A DNA stretch of 64,000 nucleotides, from positions 2,852,001-2,916,000 of the forward strand of contig CM074700.1 in NCBI GenBank assembly GCA_037367355.1. The letters run 5' to 3'. Below the pieces are notes generated by a model. That model saw only the letters and a list, made by a program, of their open reading frames with translations, searched no databases and had not been told where the DNA came from. The stretch comes from Neoscytalidium dimidiatum. Its lineage: Eukaryota; Ascomycota; Dothideomycetes; Botryosphaeriales; Botryosphaeriaceae. This document shows positions 1-12,243 of the stretch, one piece after another (position 1 is the stretch's first letter; each line of letters opens with the position of its first letter). A program made the translations under genes and the position numbers.

Positions 1-925
1 CCGGTCAGATTTGCATCACAGATATAAACCCAATAGGATTAACGTGTGCAAGAGTTCAGAAGCACTTCCACATCTTTTTCATGTCTCTGCGCTAACTGCC
101 GTAACGTACATCTACTCAACGGAGATATCATCATGACTGCACTCTACGGGGTCCTTCGCCTCTCCCTTTCGATTTTCAAATCGACTGCAAACCCATAACC
201 ACTTCCTTTTGTACTATGCACCCATTGCCAACTTTCCTGAGGCACTTCAACCGTCGCTCTGCTCCAGTAATAACCGGTCAGATGTTTGTCCAACGTCAGC
301 AAACGCCGTGTATCCGTTGAAAATTTTTGTTTTTTTTTTTCTCGTTAGGATCAGAAAGTCGTGACATGTGCAGTGACCACGAACCACTGCCTCGTCTTTA
401 TGTTTTGTTAGGGGTTAGGGGAATATTTAGGGGACTAGATGTGAAGGGGTTTCGGAACGGGGAAGCAAGAAACCATCAAGTGCTGGCCTTGAATGGATGT
501 CGCACGGTGTTGGGGAATTGTCGTGGTGATGATACACGTGAATCCAGAAACGGAAAGCTAAAAAGACGCGAAAAAGAATCTGTGACTTCTCAACCAATAA
601 AGGTGAAAAAGTCGTCTCAGCCGGTACGGCTTCAAGGGGTATGGGGTAGTTTCCTCTATCCTATGACAGGTGAAAGTGAAGCCGGAGTAAGAGGATGCGT
701 CAGTACTGCTTCGAACCAATGTAAAGCCAAAGCATTGGATGCTTAGTCACACGGTGTATGGGAGCAGAGACCGACAGGAGAGAATACTGTTGGTTCATAT
801 CGTCGGACTGAGCGTTGTACGAAGTTGAACAACAAGAACGAGTCGCGTCGAACGTATTAGAACATAGCCGAAACTGGCGCGAGTCTGGGCGACCGGGGTG
901 TGCGAAGATAAGACTCGTTTCCAGC
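1..925. other. Left-edge non-coding stretch
   Basis: This stretch lies downstream of the minus-strand FHA gene. It contains short open frames only, the largest about 139 codons at 327-746, with no recognisable domain, no good start context and no splice continuity. I see no RNA gene or repeat in it. Confidence 0.4.
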
Positions 926-2627
926 TCAGTAGCGCGGGCGCTTCCAGTAGTATTGCTACATGAGACAGGTTAGCACGCGAGGCATAGCAATGACCGAGGA
1001 CTGAAGGTTTCGTGAGTTTACTTACCTTGTGTGCCTTTCTTACCGACCGCAGACCAGTACCACCAATGCCACCCACCACCGCGTCGCGACGCATCTGGTT
1101 ATCGTCCATCTCGGGAACGTAGTAGTACTCGTTCTCTAGTGGATGACCAGATGCATCCTTTCCGACACGAGTGATCTCACCAATGCAGGGAATGTTATCA
1201 AGCATTTGCTGAAGATCGCTGCCGGTAAGCCTCGCCACCGACTCTGCAGACTGCTCCTCCAACATTGCGCCTTTGCCCGTGCGACGGGAACGGCTGCCGT
1301 CAGTAGATCCACCACGCAACTCTGCTGGCAAGTTTCCAAAGATCGTCGACAGGGGCATCGAGTGGAGGCGAGAGAAAGCAAGCTGGTTGATGACGTGGTT
1401 CTTGATCGGCGACTCGTTGATCCTGCGAGTTGACTCGGAGCTCGTGCGTGGGGCATCAGAATTGCTCAATGCGCTGTCGGGAGACTCTGGGCGGGACCTC
1501 GCATCCTTAAGCGGGCGGCGGCGCCTCTGCTGGGATGAAGGCGCCCCACCGTTGGCATTGGACATCGACTGCATGCGCGACAGAATGTTCGCACCGAAAG
1601 GACCGAAGGAGTGAACAACAGGATCATTTTCTTCATCCCGATCAGAGAAGTCGTCAGAGTCGAAAGACGAAGCACTGGTCTGGGAGTCCTTACCCTCTTG
1701 GGTAGAACCACAGGCCGTCCGCGACGACTGAGAATCGGCAAGCACAGCCCTCGCCTTGTCATCACCAGACTCGCCATCTTCAAACACTTTGACAGCCGGA
1801 CGTTCGAGGTCAACAGGGTCGGAGGCCAGGAAGGTATCGTCATTAGAATGGGAGGCCTGAGGCACAGGGGATTGAGGAGACTGCGGAGCGAAAGGAGGGG
1901 GGCTAGAATTGAAGGCAGCGGTGGAGACGGCCCTCCTCTTCGAAGGGCTCTCTTCTTCCCAGGTGGAATCCGAGGCTGCTGACATGCTGCGCCTCCCGTT
2001 GCGGGTCAAGGGCCAGGAGATCAAGACACGCGTGTCCTGGACGTCCAACATAATATCCGCCGAAGGGCGATCCGACGAGAAGGTGTCGCCCTTGGCAAGC
2101 TCGTATATCTGCCCACGGCAATGAACCTTGGCACCATTCCAACCCAGACACTCAATGACAACCTGGCCCGACGCGTACTCCTCGGTAGGAGCGTGGTATA
2201 CGGCGCTCACGTGGACGCGTGAAATCAGGCGGTTGGCGGACAGCTGGTGGTGAGACGAGTTGCTCGAGCGGCCCATGAGAATAGGCTCGCCATTAGCGGG
2301 GACCTCGATGGAGGGCACGGCACAGAGGGGGTTGCGTTCGGAAAGGGCAGACAGGGTCCGCTGCAGGCCGGGGCGGGCCTGACGCGTCGGGGACGAGGGC
2401 AGGATGCCGGTGGACGAGGTGGGCATTGGCGTAGGGTAGTACTTCAGCTCGGCCTTGGGAAGCATCTTGTTCTCGTCGAACTTGCGCTTGGGAGCCCGTG
2501 GCAGGGGTGACGAGGTCAGAGGCTCGAAAGCCGGCAGCAGCTTCGGGGGGCTGGAGGCCACGGGCCGTGACGGCGAGGAGTCGTCAATGGCGAAGGGGTC
2601 ATGGTGGCGGGCTCGAGGCGAGTCCAT
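926..2627 (-). CDS. FHA-domain protein, Tos4/Plm2-like
   Basis: Two exons are read on the minus strand (2627-1026 and 955-926), giving 543 aa. The 70-bp intron has donor GTAAGT and acceptor TGTAG; splicing yields the C-terminal residues QYYWKRPRY. The ATG at 2627 was chosen because the upstream in-frame codons offer only GTG. Residues about 113-207 form a forkhead-associated (FHA) phosphothreonine-binding domain: a GRSS turn, the conserved SRVH segment and a downstream WNG. The rest is Ser/Pro-rich and probably disordered, with a basic cluster PKRKF near residue 46-50. In yeast, Tos4 and Plm2 are chromatin-associated FHA proteins expressed at G1/S and active in the replication checkpoint. Assignment to that group rests on FHA position and general layout and is an inference. 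The gene is divergent from the Cic1-like gene; one ACGCGT lies about 440 bp upstream. Confidence 0.8.
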
Positions 2628-3913
2628 GGCGTCGAGGATGGAGGACGACGCGAGTGATGGCCGTGGCAGGTCGACAACAGCAGCGCGTCGATACGGCACG
2701 CGGCGGACGAGACCGCAGCTGCTGAGGTGCTCCGAGCAGGGGCACGGACGGGGGCCGCGAGAGGAAACGTGTGCGGAAGGAGGATTAGAGAGAAGCGGCC
2801 ATGACGGTCAGGGCAGAGAAGAAAAAGAGGGCGAGAGATGCAGGCGGGCCGGCAGCGAATTTGAACGGGTCTGACGCGGTGCGCGCCTCGGTGGTGGATG
2901 CTTCGACGCGGACGCTCAGACTTCCGCTCCACCTTCAGGCAAGAATCCCGCGTGCCAATGGCGCAGTCTTGCACGCCCGCTCAGCACGCCAGGCGGCAGC
3001 CGCCCCTTCGAGCTGGCCGGCTGCGCGTGCGGTCAGCTCGGCCGCGGCCTGCCGCCCTGGTTTCACGCGTTTTGGCGCGGCGTGGGCTCGAATGCGCGCG
3101 CATTTGCTTTCTCAATTGTGCTGTGCCGAGCACAGTCCCAGCCTCACCGTGACATCGGGGCGCGTCTAGTGCATGCAGCTCGACGCGCCGCAGCGCCGCA
3201 GATCGCGGCCCCCAGGGCCCCTGGCCTGCAGAGTGCGGACGGCCACGCGCCAGCTCCAGCACTGTTATACCATTGAGCTGCTGCGCTGCTGCACAGCTGC
3301 CCGCTTGCGGCCAGCAGCAAGCACGGCAGTGATGGCGGACGGCGCCTTGCTTTTTGGGACCGTGGCCTGCTTGCTTGCTGTGCGGCGCGGCCTGGCCGCC
3401 TGCATGTCGCAGCAACTGCCCGATCGGCCGCCTCGCGTGACGGCGGACGCTCTACATCTGGCACAGGATCGGTGACGACTTATTGCCAGGGCAAGCGCAA
3501 ATACATTTCACATGCGGGCTCGAAGCTCGAAGCCCCCTCCGCCGGCCATTGAGAATGAAATAGAGTAAAGGTGAAAAACCAGCGCCTCGTTTAGCTCCAG
3601 GTTATTGCTTCCGCTCCCGCACTCATGGCCTTCCTGTGGCATTACCGTGGGAGCCGATCGTATAGCGGGCCAAGGATGCGACTCGTGAAGCGTCCAGCTT
3701 GACGCGAGCGCGGTCGTGGTGATGTTGGTTGGTTTGGTCGCGCGTCGGCCAATCGGCGCCCCCTGCTGCCGGGAAAGACACTGGGCGGTGACGGCTGGCA
3801 GAAATGCCAAAGGCCGACATTTTTGGCCCAGAATTTCTTCCCCCAGCCCGTCACCCACCTCCGCGTCCTCGAGGCACTCGCTCGCAGCCTGACTGCCTCG
3901 CAATCCCACAGCC
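2628..3913. promoter_or_regulatory. Divergent intergenic region
   Basis: This 1.29-kb GC-rich spacer separates the start codons of the minus-strand FHA gene and the plus-strand Cic1-like gene, so it must hold both promoters. It contains one MluI cell-cycle box (ACGCGT, 3065-3070). Open frames on both strands here look like GC-rich noise and show no domains. Confidence 0.5.
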
Positions 3914-5145
3914 ATGGCGCCCTCTTCCACCGCTCTGACCACCAAGCCTCAATCCGGCTCCCCTTACCAGGTCGACTCATCTCAGGCCCTGCGCGCCGCA
4001 AAGGCTCTGACCGCTCACATCAAGTCTACCGGGAGCACCAAGGCCGCTCAGTCCTCCAAGAGAAACCTTCTTGAGGATGACACTTCCGACGAGGAGACCA
4101 GCCCAGATGGCCAGGTCCCTGTGTGGCTAGTGGTAACCACGAAGAAGCATATTGTCGACAAGAAGCGTCTCAAGCCCTCAAAGATTGCTTTGCCGCATAC
4201 TTTGTCCCTGCCTGCCCAGAAAATATGCTTGATGTAAGGATGAACGGCCAGCTTCCTGCTCGCATTCCACAGTCTTGCTGACAATTCGTCGCATGCAGAA
4301 CTGCGGACCCACAGCGCTCGTACAAAGACTTGATCGAAGAATCCGCCTTCCCCAAGGAATTGCGTGATCGCATTGAGCGAGTGATTGGAATCTCCAAGCT
4401 CAAGACGAAGTACAAGACATACGAAGCAAAACGCCAGCTCTTCGCTGAATACGACATCTTTCTCGCGGACGACCGCATAATTACCTTTCTCCCAACTGTC
4501 CTGGGCAAGGTCTTCTACAAGACCACAGCCAAGCGCCCTGTACCTGTCCATTTGATGGGCAATGAAAAGGTTCAGAAGGACGCTGAGGGCAAGAAACCAA
4601 AGAAGCCTGCAGACGACAAGAGCTCCAGCATCGTGGGCTCGCCAGCGGCTGTGGCAAAGGACATCCAAAAGGCCCTAGACTCGGCCCTCGTACACCTTAG
4701 TCCCTCAACAACCACCGCCATCCGCATAGCACACGCCGGTTTCGAGCCGCAGAAGATTGCCGAGAACCTCGAGGCAGTCGTCGATGCTCTCACGGCACAG
4801 GAAAGGCTTATCCCTAAGGGGTGGAAAAACATACGCTCGCTCCACATCAAGGGACCGGAGACCACTGCGCTGCCAATCTGGTTGGCCGACGAGCTCTGGG
4901 TGGATGAGCAAGATGTCTTGGATGAGAAACCCAAACCTGTCGACAAGTCGGAGAGGCTGAAGATCACCGAGGGCGAGCAGGGCAAGAAGCGGAAATCCCT
5001 TGACGGCACAAAGGAGGAAGCATCCGAGAAACCGGCGAAGAAGACCAAGAAGGACAAGGCGCAGGGTGACGATTTGAACAAGGAGATCGCGCTGCGGAAG
5101 GAAAGGTTGAAAAAGCAGAAGGCAGCTGCTCGGGCGGAGGAATAG
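3914..5145 (+). CDS. CIC1: Ribosomal L1-domain protein, Cic1/Nsa3-like
   Basis: Two exons (3914-4233 and 4299-5145) encode 388 aa. The start has a strong context, GCCATGG. Donor GTAAGG and acceptor GCATGCAG rejoin the frame as KICLI-TADPQRSYKDLI. Residues about 75-270 fit a ribosomal L1-type fold, with the stretch ISKLKTKYKTYEAKRQL followed by a predicted core around DDRIITFLP. The tail is Lys/Glu-rich and coiled-coil-like (KKRKSLDG to RKERLKKQK), typical of nucleolar pre-60S factors. Yeast Cic1/Nsa3 binds ITS2-containing pre-60S particles in the nucleolus. Utp30 is the alternative family member but is shorter; length and the basic tail favour Cic1. Confidence 0.85.
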
Positions 5146-5968
5146 TTTTCTCTCTTCACTGGGTACGATACCTCTAGTGTCAGCAGGGCAATGCGAGGGC
5201 GTTCGGGCGTCGCGTAGATAAAAAAGGTTGAATGGTATTTGGTGCTAGCATTCGGTTCATGTACACCAAAAGTAGCATCGCTGAGAACATACGGATCTCT
5301 TTTAGTTCTGCATATCCTCGGGAAAGCTGGCAATAGGGAATGCTGCAGTTGCACAGTTGTACACAGTAAGCAGTCATCCGGTCAAACCAAGGTAGGATTG
5401 CAGTTGTTGACAGCGTCTTGTGATGTCGATTGGATTACAATCGGCGCACGGGGATTCGCGGCCAGGGCTCTGACTAGCGCGGGACGCAGGGCGCACAGCT
5501 CACAAGGCAAGCTGCCGCCAGTTGATCCTGGCTCTTTCGCTTCCGCTCGAAACAAGTGAGCTGGGCGTCGCGACAGATAGACGGCGCCGGCGACCAGGAT
5601 ATTTCATGCGCAGCGTAACCTTGAGGCAGCCGAAGCCGAGTGCCTGGAAAGGCAGGTCTCCACAGCGAAACCCCACCACGGTCCCGCGATCTGCCTTGCG
5701 CAAGACACAGGTTCGCCGCACAGTCGCCTCACCATCATCTATGTAGGTAAGCCCTCTACAAGTGTATCGTCTGCCCGTCTTGGCCAGTGCACGACGCCGC
5801 TGAGGCTTGCAACGGCCCTGTTGCGGCCCTCGGCATGTCGGTCGGCGCGCGGATTGGATTCCATAAAAAACATTATGGGCGCCGGCTTGCAGGCTGCCGT
5901 CCGACATAACAACACGCTGAGAAGGGACAGGTAGCTAGCCTACGGCAGGACCCTGCTGCAGCCACGCC
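5146..5968. other. Intergenic region between Cic1-like and SulP genes
   Basis: This holds the 3' end of the Cic1-like gene and the promoter of the SulP transporter; both genes are on the plus strand. Small frames on both strands have no recognisable features. I see no RNA gene. Confidence 0.4.
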
Positions 5969-8553
5969 ATGCCCTCGCCCTCTCGCAGCGCTCCAACGGC
6001 GCGGCCCACTCACCAGCACGCGCCGACGACACCCAGCCAGCTGCGCGAGTCCCACTATCCTTCAGGCTCGCCCGAAGCCTCGACACACACCGACTTTGGC
6101 ACTTCCAGCGCCAAGAGTGGGGCTCAAGCACCCACTGCCGCCGCACATGGCTCTCCTACATCTGCCCGCGCCTCTACTCCCGTCGATGAGCCCGAGCCGA
6201 CCGTTCGAACGCATTTGCTGAGCCAGCGAGACGGCGAGAGGAGTCCTGCTCTGTCGCAAGAAATGTCGCCGCCCACGAGATCGCCGCGCCCCGAGACATC
6301 GAGAAGCTATGGGAGCTTCAACTCGGAAATCCTGCGCGATGGTTTTGGTGGCCGCTACCCCGGCGATGACACCGCAAACACGCCTGATGCTTCGCAGTCC
6401 TTGCTGGGCGAGTCTGTGACCGATGGCCTGCTCGGTGGGCAGGGCAAGAGCAGCAGCACCACTTCGTGGCTTGCAGAGAGACATGGCATAAGAAATAAGA
6501 GATTGATGTGCGCGGTGGAACGTCCTGTCCAATTTCAAGTCTACTAACATGCGTGCAATAGGTATCTCGCCTACTATGTCCCTATCCTCAACTGGATACG
6601 ACAGTACAAGCTGCGCTATCTGCGAGGTGACTTCATCGCCGCCGTTACCATGGCCTCATTCTATATTCCGATGTCTCTGTCGTACGCGTCAAATCTGGGC
6701 CACATCCCGCCTGTGAATGGCCTGTATAGTTTTTTCTTCAACCCGCTGATTTATGCCATACTGGGTACTGCGCCAATGATGGTTGTCGGGCCTGAAGCGC
6801 CGGGCTCGCTGCTTACTGGCGAGGTGGTACGTGAGAATATTCGGAAGGGAAAGGTGGGGGACGACGAGGCGCAGCTCAATGCAGAGATTGCCGGCATTAC
6901 AACCTTCATCGCTGGCTTCGTCATCCTTCTCGGTGGCTTGTTCCGCCTCGGCTTCTTGGATAATGTCTTAAGTAGGCCCTTCCTACGGGGTTTCATTAGC
7001 GCTATTGGCGTGGTCATCTTCATCGACCAACTCATTCCGCAGATGGGTATAGCCCGTCTGGCTGAGGGACCTCAAGGAGTTCAGCACGGGAGCGCTGTTG
7101 ATAAATTGGTCTTTATCATCAAGAACGTCAAGCACGCGCACAAGCTGACGTGTGCTGTCTCCTTCAGTGCATTTTTCATTATTATGCTTTTCAGGTTAGC
7201 CATCCACCTATCCACGCATTGGAAGCTATCTAACAAGTCATAGGGAACTTAAGAAGCGCCTCCAGCCGCGCTATCCAGGCGTCGCATATTTTCCAGACCG
7301 CTTCATAGTTGTCGTACTCTCTGTCATCCTCACATCGCAATACCGTTGGGATCAGGACGGACTTGCTATTCTTGGAGACGTCAACACTGCTGGCGGGCAT
7401 CTTTTCAAAATCCACTTTCCGTTCGATTTCTCGCACCTCAAGTACGTTTCGGACGCCTTTGAAACTGCTTTTACGATTGCATTGCTGGGCTTCTTTGAAT
7501 CTTCGGTAGCAGCAAAGAGCTTGGCCCCTTCCAAAGATGGTATCCAGAATATCAACACCAGTACTAACCGCGAGCTTGTTGCTCTGGGCGTGGCTAATGT
7601 TACTGGTGGCCTCTTCATGGCACTTCCTGCCTTTGGTGGCTACGGCAGGAGTAAAGTCAACGCTTCGACAGGCGGCCGCACGCCTATGAGTAGTATATTC
7701 CTGAGTTTGATCACTCTTTTGTGCTTGTGTTTCCTTCTCCCGTATTTCTATTATCTCCCGGTGAGTCCACTTCCTCTTCTCTTTTTGGCTTCCTCGTAAC
7801 TAATTTCTTGTGTAGAAAGGCGTGCTCTCCGCTATGGTGGGGGTCGTTGCATACTCTCTTGTTGAAGAGGCGCCTCACGACATCCATTTCTTCCTCAAAA
7901 TTCGCGGATGGTCCGAATTAAGCTTGATGCTCATCATCTTCCTGGTAACTATATTCTGGGACCTAAAGAAGGGCATCGCGGTTGGCATCGGCCTTTCCTT
8001 GCTCCGCGTCATCAAGCATGCCACTCGCCCGCGAATCCAGATTCTTGGCCGGGTGCCGGGAACAAGCGACCGCTTTGAGAATGCGGAGCTCGATCCTGGA
8101 AGGCTCGAGTTCGTGGAGGGCTGCCTGATTGTCAAGATCCCGGAACCGCTCACGTTTGCGAACACGGGCAGTCTGCGCAATCGTCTCAAGCGGCTCGAGG
8201 AGCACGGAACTAATGCGGCCCATCCCGCCCTCCCTCGTGTACGTCGCGAGGAGCACAACAAGAATATCATCTTCGACGTGCACGGCGTGACGTCGCTTGA
8301 CGGCGCGGGCGCGCAAGTGCTGCTGGAAATCGTCCAGAATTACGTGGAGCGGGGCGTGAGAGTGTTCTTCTGCCGCGTGCCTCGTGAGGGAAGTGAGGTC
8401 TGGAGGCTCTTCGAGCAGAGTGGGATTGTTGCAACGGCAGGTGGGCCAAGACATTTCGTCGGTAGCGTCGATCAAGCCCTCCGCATGACAGAGCTGGAAA
8501 GCCTTACCGAAGCATTGGAAAGAGAGAGTGGTAGCCAGAGCGGTGGCTCATAA
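5969..8553 (+). CDS. SulP/SLC26 anion transporter with STAS domain
   Basis: Four exons (5969-6507, 6562-7194, 7244-7760, 7816-8553) encode 808 aa. Intron 1 uses a weaker donor (GTGCGC) but has a perfect TACTAAC branch site; the other introns have standard borders. The first 180 residues are Ser/Pro/Thr-rich and cytosolic. The SulP transmembrane core follows, beginning near YYVPILNWI, with the family stretch MSLSYASNLGHIPPVNGLYS and a later NREL(V)ALG/NVTGG segment. A C-terminal STAS domain spans about residues 640-790, including FDVHGVTSLDGAGAQ. Family members move sulfate or related anions with protons. The layout resembles yeast YPR003C rather than the plasma-membrane Sul1/Sul2, so the substrate and membrane are uncertain. 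Confidence 0.9.
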
Positions 8554-9923
8554 AAGAAAAGCAAGACAACAAGGAGGACCCTTAGATGCTACAGGGAATG
8601 GTAAGACGAATCGGGCATAGAAGCGTCATTCATGTGAATTTGCCGGGGTTGAAGCTAGAGCATGCTGGCGGCGTTAGGACGATTTGCTAGGGTATAGCAG
8701 TGCGACATATTCTCTGTCTCATTCTTACTTATTCTCTGGAAGGGACATGTAATGGTTGACGAGAAGTTACGCAATGCCCGCATGAAGAAATAGACGAAAA
8801 GCATTGGCAGACGCTTGACTTGGGATAGGACAGAGTCATTGTAGGGGTTAAGTGCTGGATGATAACATAACACGCCCTTAGCCTGGCAGTTTGGTAGTCT
8901 AAAAATGGCAAGTACCGATAAGGCTTAGCAGAGAAGTTTATGATCGGTGGGTCGGTAAGAGGAAGTGAACAGTCGGTACCAACCCAAGCATACTGTCTAG
9001 CCTGACGTCTCCAGCCCATGCCAACCCCAACAACAATGTTTCATTGCTTCCTCGCAGCACAGCTGAGCCGTTCTCTCACCCCCCCCCCCTTTTCAATCAC
9101 TCATGAATGGGCCAAGACGCTCGACTCCGCGGCGAAGTCCATGTGCGCGTGGCCCCCGTGGGGAATAGAAGAACCGAGCGGGGGAAAGATCACGGGCCAA
9201 CAAATGGCCTCCGACGGCTTTCCAAGCTCCATCCTTCGGCCAACAGCGCTCTTATGCCGCTCTACGCTTCCCAAACGGCCTGCAGTTTGTTTCACCCGAC
9301 GCGGCGAACCTTGCCTAGTCAGAGGTGTGGCAACACAGGAGCTAAACCACGCGCAGTAAGCTATCCCGCTCCTTCGCCGTGGCCGTCCATTCAGATGGCC
9401 GGGAGCAAGCCCCATTGTGGGGAAGGAAGCTCTGGCGGAGGGAAATGTAAGATTCGGGGCAGAGGCTGGGCGGAGGCTTGGCCGACATTGATGGCTTGAG
9501 CGGCATTCTGTGCTTCGCTCATTATCGGCGACCTGGCTGACAAGCGGCACAGCGGCGGCTGACACGGTCGCATTCCAAGGGCTATGATGCCGCCGCCCGC
9601 GCCCCTCTGCGCCGCGCCGCCCGTGCTTTGCGCTGTATGAGTCGCGCGGGACGGTGATAAAAGAAGGCGGCTGCCCGCTGGGCTTGGAGGAGTTGCTTGT
9701 CCTCCTTCGAATTCCTGGGCGCCAACGCTCAGCTCTCTTCAGCGACGCTTGTCACATCTTGGCTCCGCCACTGGCGTACCGAGCGCAAAGCTTCGCTCCT
9801 CACTGTCTCGTGCGACACGATCGCGGGCCTGCGAGCCATTGACTTGAACGGAGACAGCGAGGGTCGAGTATATCGGAGCAGCACCGAGCTAACAGGCCCG
9901 TCCCGCCGAACACCCCACCCACC
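8554..9923. promoter_or_regulatory. Intergenic region upstream of the JEN1-like transporter
   Basis: This 1.37-kb spacer includes a C-run (9080-9088) and several SYGGRG hexamers that resemble CreA carbon-repressor sites (for example GTGGGG at 9159-9164 and 9417-9422, GCGGGG at 9178-9183). The motif is degenerate, so this number is not above chance. Overlapping frames at 9018-9565 on both strands look spurious. Confidence 0.35.
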
Positions 9924-11691
9924 ATGTCGACCGAGAAATACGAAGCCGAGGGCGTGGAGAATGTCTCGGAGCGATTGCCCTCGAACCCGGTTGTCGGTTC
10001 GGGCACTGCAGACCATCCCGACCAGCACATGAGCATCGGTCGCTATATTGCGACGCGAATCCCGACCCTGAAGCCGCCGATGACCAAGGCGCCGAACCCA
10101 TTCAAGCTGTTGGCACTGCTCAACACCCAGCAATGGCTGTTCTTCCTCGTCGCTTTCTTTGCCTGGTCGTGGGACGCTTTCGATTTCTTTACCGTTAGCT
10201 TGACGTGGGTTCCTAGTTAGTCACCACTTCGCGATGTGAATTTACTGACAGTTCGTGCAACGCAGGGTGGAAGACCTCGCGGAAGAATTCGGCAAGAGCA
10301 AGAAGGACATCACCTGGGGCATCACGCTGGTGCTGATGCTGCGTTCTGTCGGCTCCATCATTTTCGGTATTGCAGCCGATCGTTGGGGTCGCAAGTGGCC
10401 CTTCGTTGTCAACAATGTGCTCTTCATTATTCTGGAGCTCGGTACCGGTTTTTGCAACACCTACAAACAGTTTCTCGGCGTCAGAGCACTCTTCGGCATC
10501 GCAATGGGTGGCCTCTACGGCAACGCCGCAGCGACGGCCCTGGAAGACTGCCCTGAACAGGCGCGCGGTATCGTCTCCGGAATGTTGCAGCAGGGCTACG
10601 CCTTCGGATACCTGCTCGCAACTGTTTTCGCCAGAGGCTTGGTGAACACCACGAGCCACGGCTGGAGACCGGTGAGTAATTCTTTTTGCGCATGGACGGA
10701 TTCTTCTGAAGGGCAAATCACTGACCGATTTCTGACCAGCTCTTCTGGTTTGGTGCCTGCCCACCAGTCCTGATCATCATCTTCCGTCTCTGCTTGCCCG
10801 AGACGCAAGCATACCAGGAGCGCGAGAAGGTCCGTGAATCCGGCCACAACGTGTCCAAGACCTTTATCGCCGAGGGGAAGGTCGCCCTTAAGAAGCACTG
10901 GCTCCTGCTCATCTACATGGTCTTGCTCATGGCAGGCTTCAACTTCATGGTAAGTCTTCAACGGCACACTTTCTCTTCAAACCTGCAATAACGAACCCTC
11001 TTCCTCGCCATAGTCGCACGGCTCACAAGACCTCTACCCTACCATGCTCGAGAACCAATACAACTTCAGCGCGGACGCGGTAACGGTAACGCAAGTCGTC
11101 GCCAACCTGGGCGCCATGACGGGCGGCACGGTGATCGGGTACTGCTCGCAGATCTTCGGGCGGCGCTTTAGCATCATATTCATCAGCGTGGTGGGCGGGG
11201 CGCTGCTGTACCCGTACACGTTCGTGACCGACACGCGTATCATCGCGCCGGCCTTCTTTGAGCAGTTCTGCGTGCAAGGGGCGTGGGGCGTCATCCCCAT
11301 CCACCTGATGGAGCTGTCGCCGGGCTCGTTCCGCACCTTCGTCGTCGGCACCTCCTACCAGCTGGGCAACCTCGTCTCCAGCGCCTCCAGCACCATCGAG
11401 GCCACCATCGGCGAGCGCTTCCCCCTGCCGCCCAAGGGCAAGACCTCGCGCTACGAGTACGGCAAGGTCATCTGCATCTTCATGGGCTGCGTCTACGCCT
11501 ACGTCATCCTCCTGACCCTCATCGGTCCCGAGTACCGCGGCAGGGATTTCGACGTCGCCCACGACTCCGACATGGAAGAGGCGGCTCACGTTGATCACGA
11601 GGGCATCGAACGCATCGTGCACCCGGGCACCGGTCGCTCGCCGAGCGATGACGGAACCAAAGGGACCGTTGCCATGAGGGAGGTAGTTTGA
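9924..11691 (+). CDS. JEN1: JEN1-type monocarboxylate/proton symporter
   Basis: Four exons (9924-10204, 10266-10671, 10740-10949, 11014-11691) encode 524 aa in the major facilitator superfamily. The decisive evidence appears only after splicing exons 3 and 4: NFM-SHGSQDLYPT matches the JEN signature NXX[S/T]HX[S/T]QDXXXT, where the conserved residues line the substrate path. Exon 2 carries SLTVEDLAEEF and DRWGRKWPF (the MFS loop 2-3 motif). JEN proteins import lactate, pyruvate or dicarboxylates with protons at the plasma membrane; which one this prefers cannot be read from sequence. The N-terminal 80 residues are hydrophilic, and the C-terminal tail is acidic with several Ser/Thr, suitable for arrestin-dependent turnover (inference). 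Confidence 0.93.
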
Positions 11692-12243
11692 TGATGGCAT
11701 GGGACGGTCTTGATGAGATAGTAATGAACAGCTATGTACATAGCTACAATGGGTAGCCTTAATGATTTTAAGGGACAGACCGATCCGTTCCTCATCCCAC
11801 TTCTGTATCCAGCGCTCATCTCTCCCAGCACCTTCACACCCTCCGCCGTCGTCGGTATCCCGTGCTGCATGTAGTGAATCCTCGGGCGGGCTGCCCGTCG
11901 GCCGTCCACCGACCGGCGTCGAGCGCGTAGCCTTGCGCTGCTCCACCTCCCTATCTATGGGAAACTTAAAAGGAACGACGCCGCTGCCAGGGGCGGTGAA
12001 ATGCACGATATTGGAAGTACTTTTTGATGACGACTCACTTGATCGAATTTATTTTTATTCCCTTTCCGCACAGTAGTTATAACGAACGACCCATTCCGGG
12101 TGTTGCTAGTGGTGAATTGCCAAACCCCCTCCCTTTCTGTTTCTCGGGCTGGCTACAAGAAGAGGACGTCGGCCCATGCAGCATTCATCCACCTGGCGCG
12201 CAGTGAAGATAGTCACGCTACCCCGATCTCGCTCCGCTCGAAC
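11692..12243. other. Convergent spacer, JEN1-like / BTB genes
   Basis: This contains the 3' flanks of two convergently transcribed genes. Nothing beyond likely 3' UTRs is visible. Confidence 0.4.

Noticed and set aside
3144..3475. Overlapping open frames on both strands upstream of the Cic1-like gene
   Set aside because: They arise from GC-rich sequence with few stops; there is no domain, no start context and no consistent splicing.
9159..9422. Possible CreA sites (SYGGRG) upstream of the JEN1-like gene
   Set aside because: The hexamer is degenerate, and several matches are expected by chance in 1.4 kb on two strands.
9018..9565. Frames of up to 154 codons on both strands upstream of the JEN1-like gene
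   Set aside because: Ser/Arg/Pro-rich text without any family signal; the interval is better explained as promoter.
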